This document shows, one piece after another, positions 14,645-14,740 of a stretch of DNA of 14,740 nucleotides. This DNA is from Planctomycetota bacterium (GTDB taxonomy: Bacteria > Planctomycetota > Phycisphaerae > UBA1845). Position 1 is the stretch's first letter. Each line of letters starts with the position of its first letter. The position numbers and the translations under genes were made by a program. The stretch is taken from assembly GCA_024278775.1 (NCBI GenBank), contig JAJRSP010000024.1, positions 1 through 14,740 of the forward strand, written 5' to 3'. The notes below the pieces were generated by a model. That model searched no databases, was not told the origin of the DNA, and saw only the letters and a program-made list of their open reading frames with translations.

Positions 14645-14685
14645 CGTCCCCCACCCTTCGGGAGTACCCGAAGAATGGGGCACCC
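14645..14685 (-). repeat. Palindromic element B (41 bp), inverted relative to A
   Basis: Read on the minus strand, the outer 15 and 14 bases are identical to those of element A. The inner 12 bases are CGGG-TACT-CCCG instead of TGCC-TCAA-GGCA. Three stem pairs differ and all remain paired. The reverse complement of 14595-14673, which includes this inner hairpin, also matches 3619-3696. Confidence 0.75.
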
Positions 14686-14687
14686 GT

Positions 14688-14707
14688 CACACCCACTGGC
14701 GGGTGTG
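14688..14707. repeat. Hairpin next to element B
   Basis: CACACCC (14688-14694) and GGGTGTG (14701-14707) form a perfect 7-bp stem around a 6-base loop, two bases after element B. It has no T-tract, so it is not a typical intrinsic terminator. It may be part of the same repeat unit. Confidence 0.45.
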
Positions 14708-14740
14708 GCCGCATGGCCCTCGTTGACGCGACGCTATGCA

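Larger units (their letters stand above)
14413..14740. other. Non-coding repeat block upstream of gcvT
   Basis: No convincing gene is present; the short frames on both strands run through palindromes and share no motifs. The block holds a partial repeat, two inverted full palindromic elements with about 97 bases between them, and a further hairpin. The window ends inside this region, so its full extent is unknown. Confidence 0.6.

Overview
The window is about 14.7 kb of GC-rich bacterial chromosome. It most resembles a Planctomycetota-type genome. That placement is an inference from a fused RibBA, an IPTL-CTERM type sorting tail, weak Shine-Dalgarno sites and the gene mix; no marker gene fixes the taxon. 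No tRNA, rRNA, CRISPR array, transposase or phage gene is visible. Nearly everything is ordinary housekeeping or envelope biology. The unusual items are a stop codon inside purF, a palindromic repeat family, and a zinc ribbon joined in frame to lemA.

Left part, minus strand (1-4943): the N-terminal 308 codons of purF, interrupted at codon 37 by an in-frame TAG; ribBA for riboflavin precursors; a secreted PHB-depolymerase-like esterase with an IPTL-CTERM type C-terminal anchor; and a lipoprotein with two thioredoxin-like domains that lack CxxC. A 396-base gap (3579-3974) holds a degenerate copy of a repeat that reappears at the right end.

Middle, plus strand (5206-7418): a tight cluster of a degenerate nucleotidyltransferase-like protein, a TPM-domain membrane protein with a glycine-rich tail, a zinc ribbon, and LemA. 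Genes overlap by 11 and possibly 14 bases. A good -10 box, a perfect 15-bp dyad and possible leader hairpins lie in the divergent region before it. LemA and TPM proteins commonly occur together, and the cluster probably acts at the cell envelope.

Right-middle, minus strand (7439-12538): a zinc-ribbon membrane protein and a multi-pass membrane protein, both of unknown function. Then comes an operon, in transcription order, of a PaaK/CapK-like adenylate-forming ligase, a FemAB-like acyltransferase and a family-4-type glycosyltransferase. The last two resemble the FemAB (TIGR03019-like) and sugar transferase (TIGR03087-like) families linked to exosortase/PEP-CTERM exopolysaccharide loci. That fits the IPTL-CTERM type esterase in the same window.

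Right end, minus strand (12755-14740): gcvT then gcvH of the glycine cleavage system, behind a strong-looking promoter (TTGACA, 17-bp spacer, TATCGT). Upstream is a non-coding block with two inverted 41-bp palindromic elements whose internal stems differ by compensatory changes, plus a fragment of a third.
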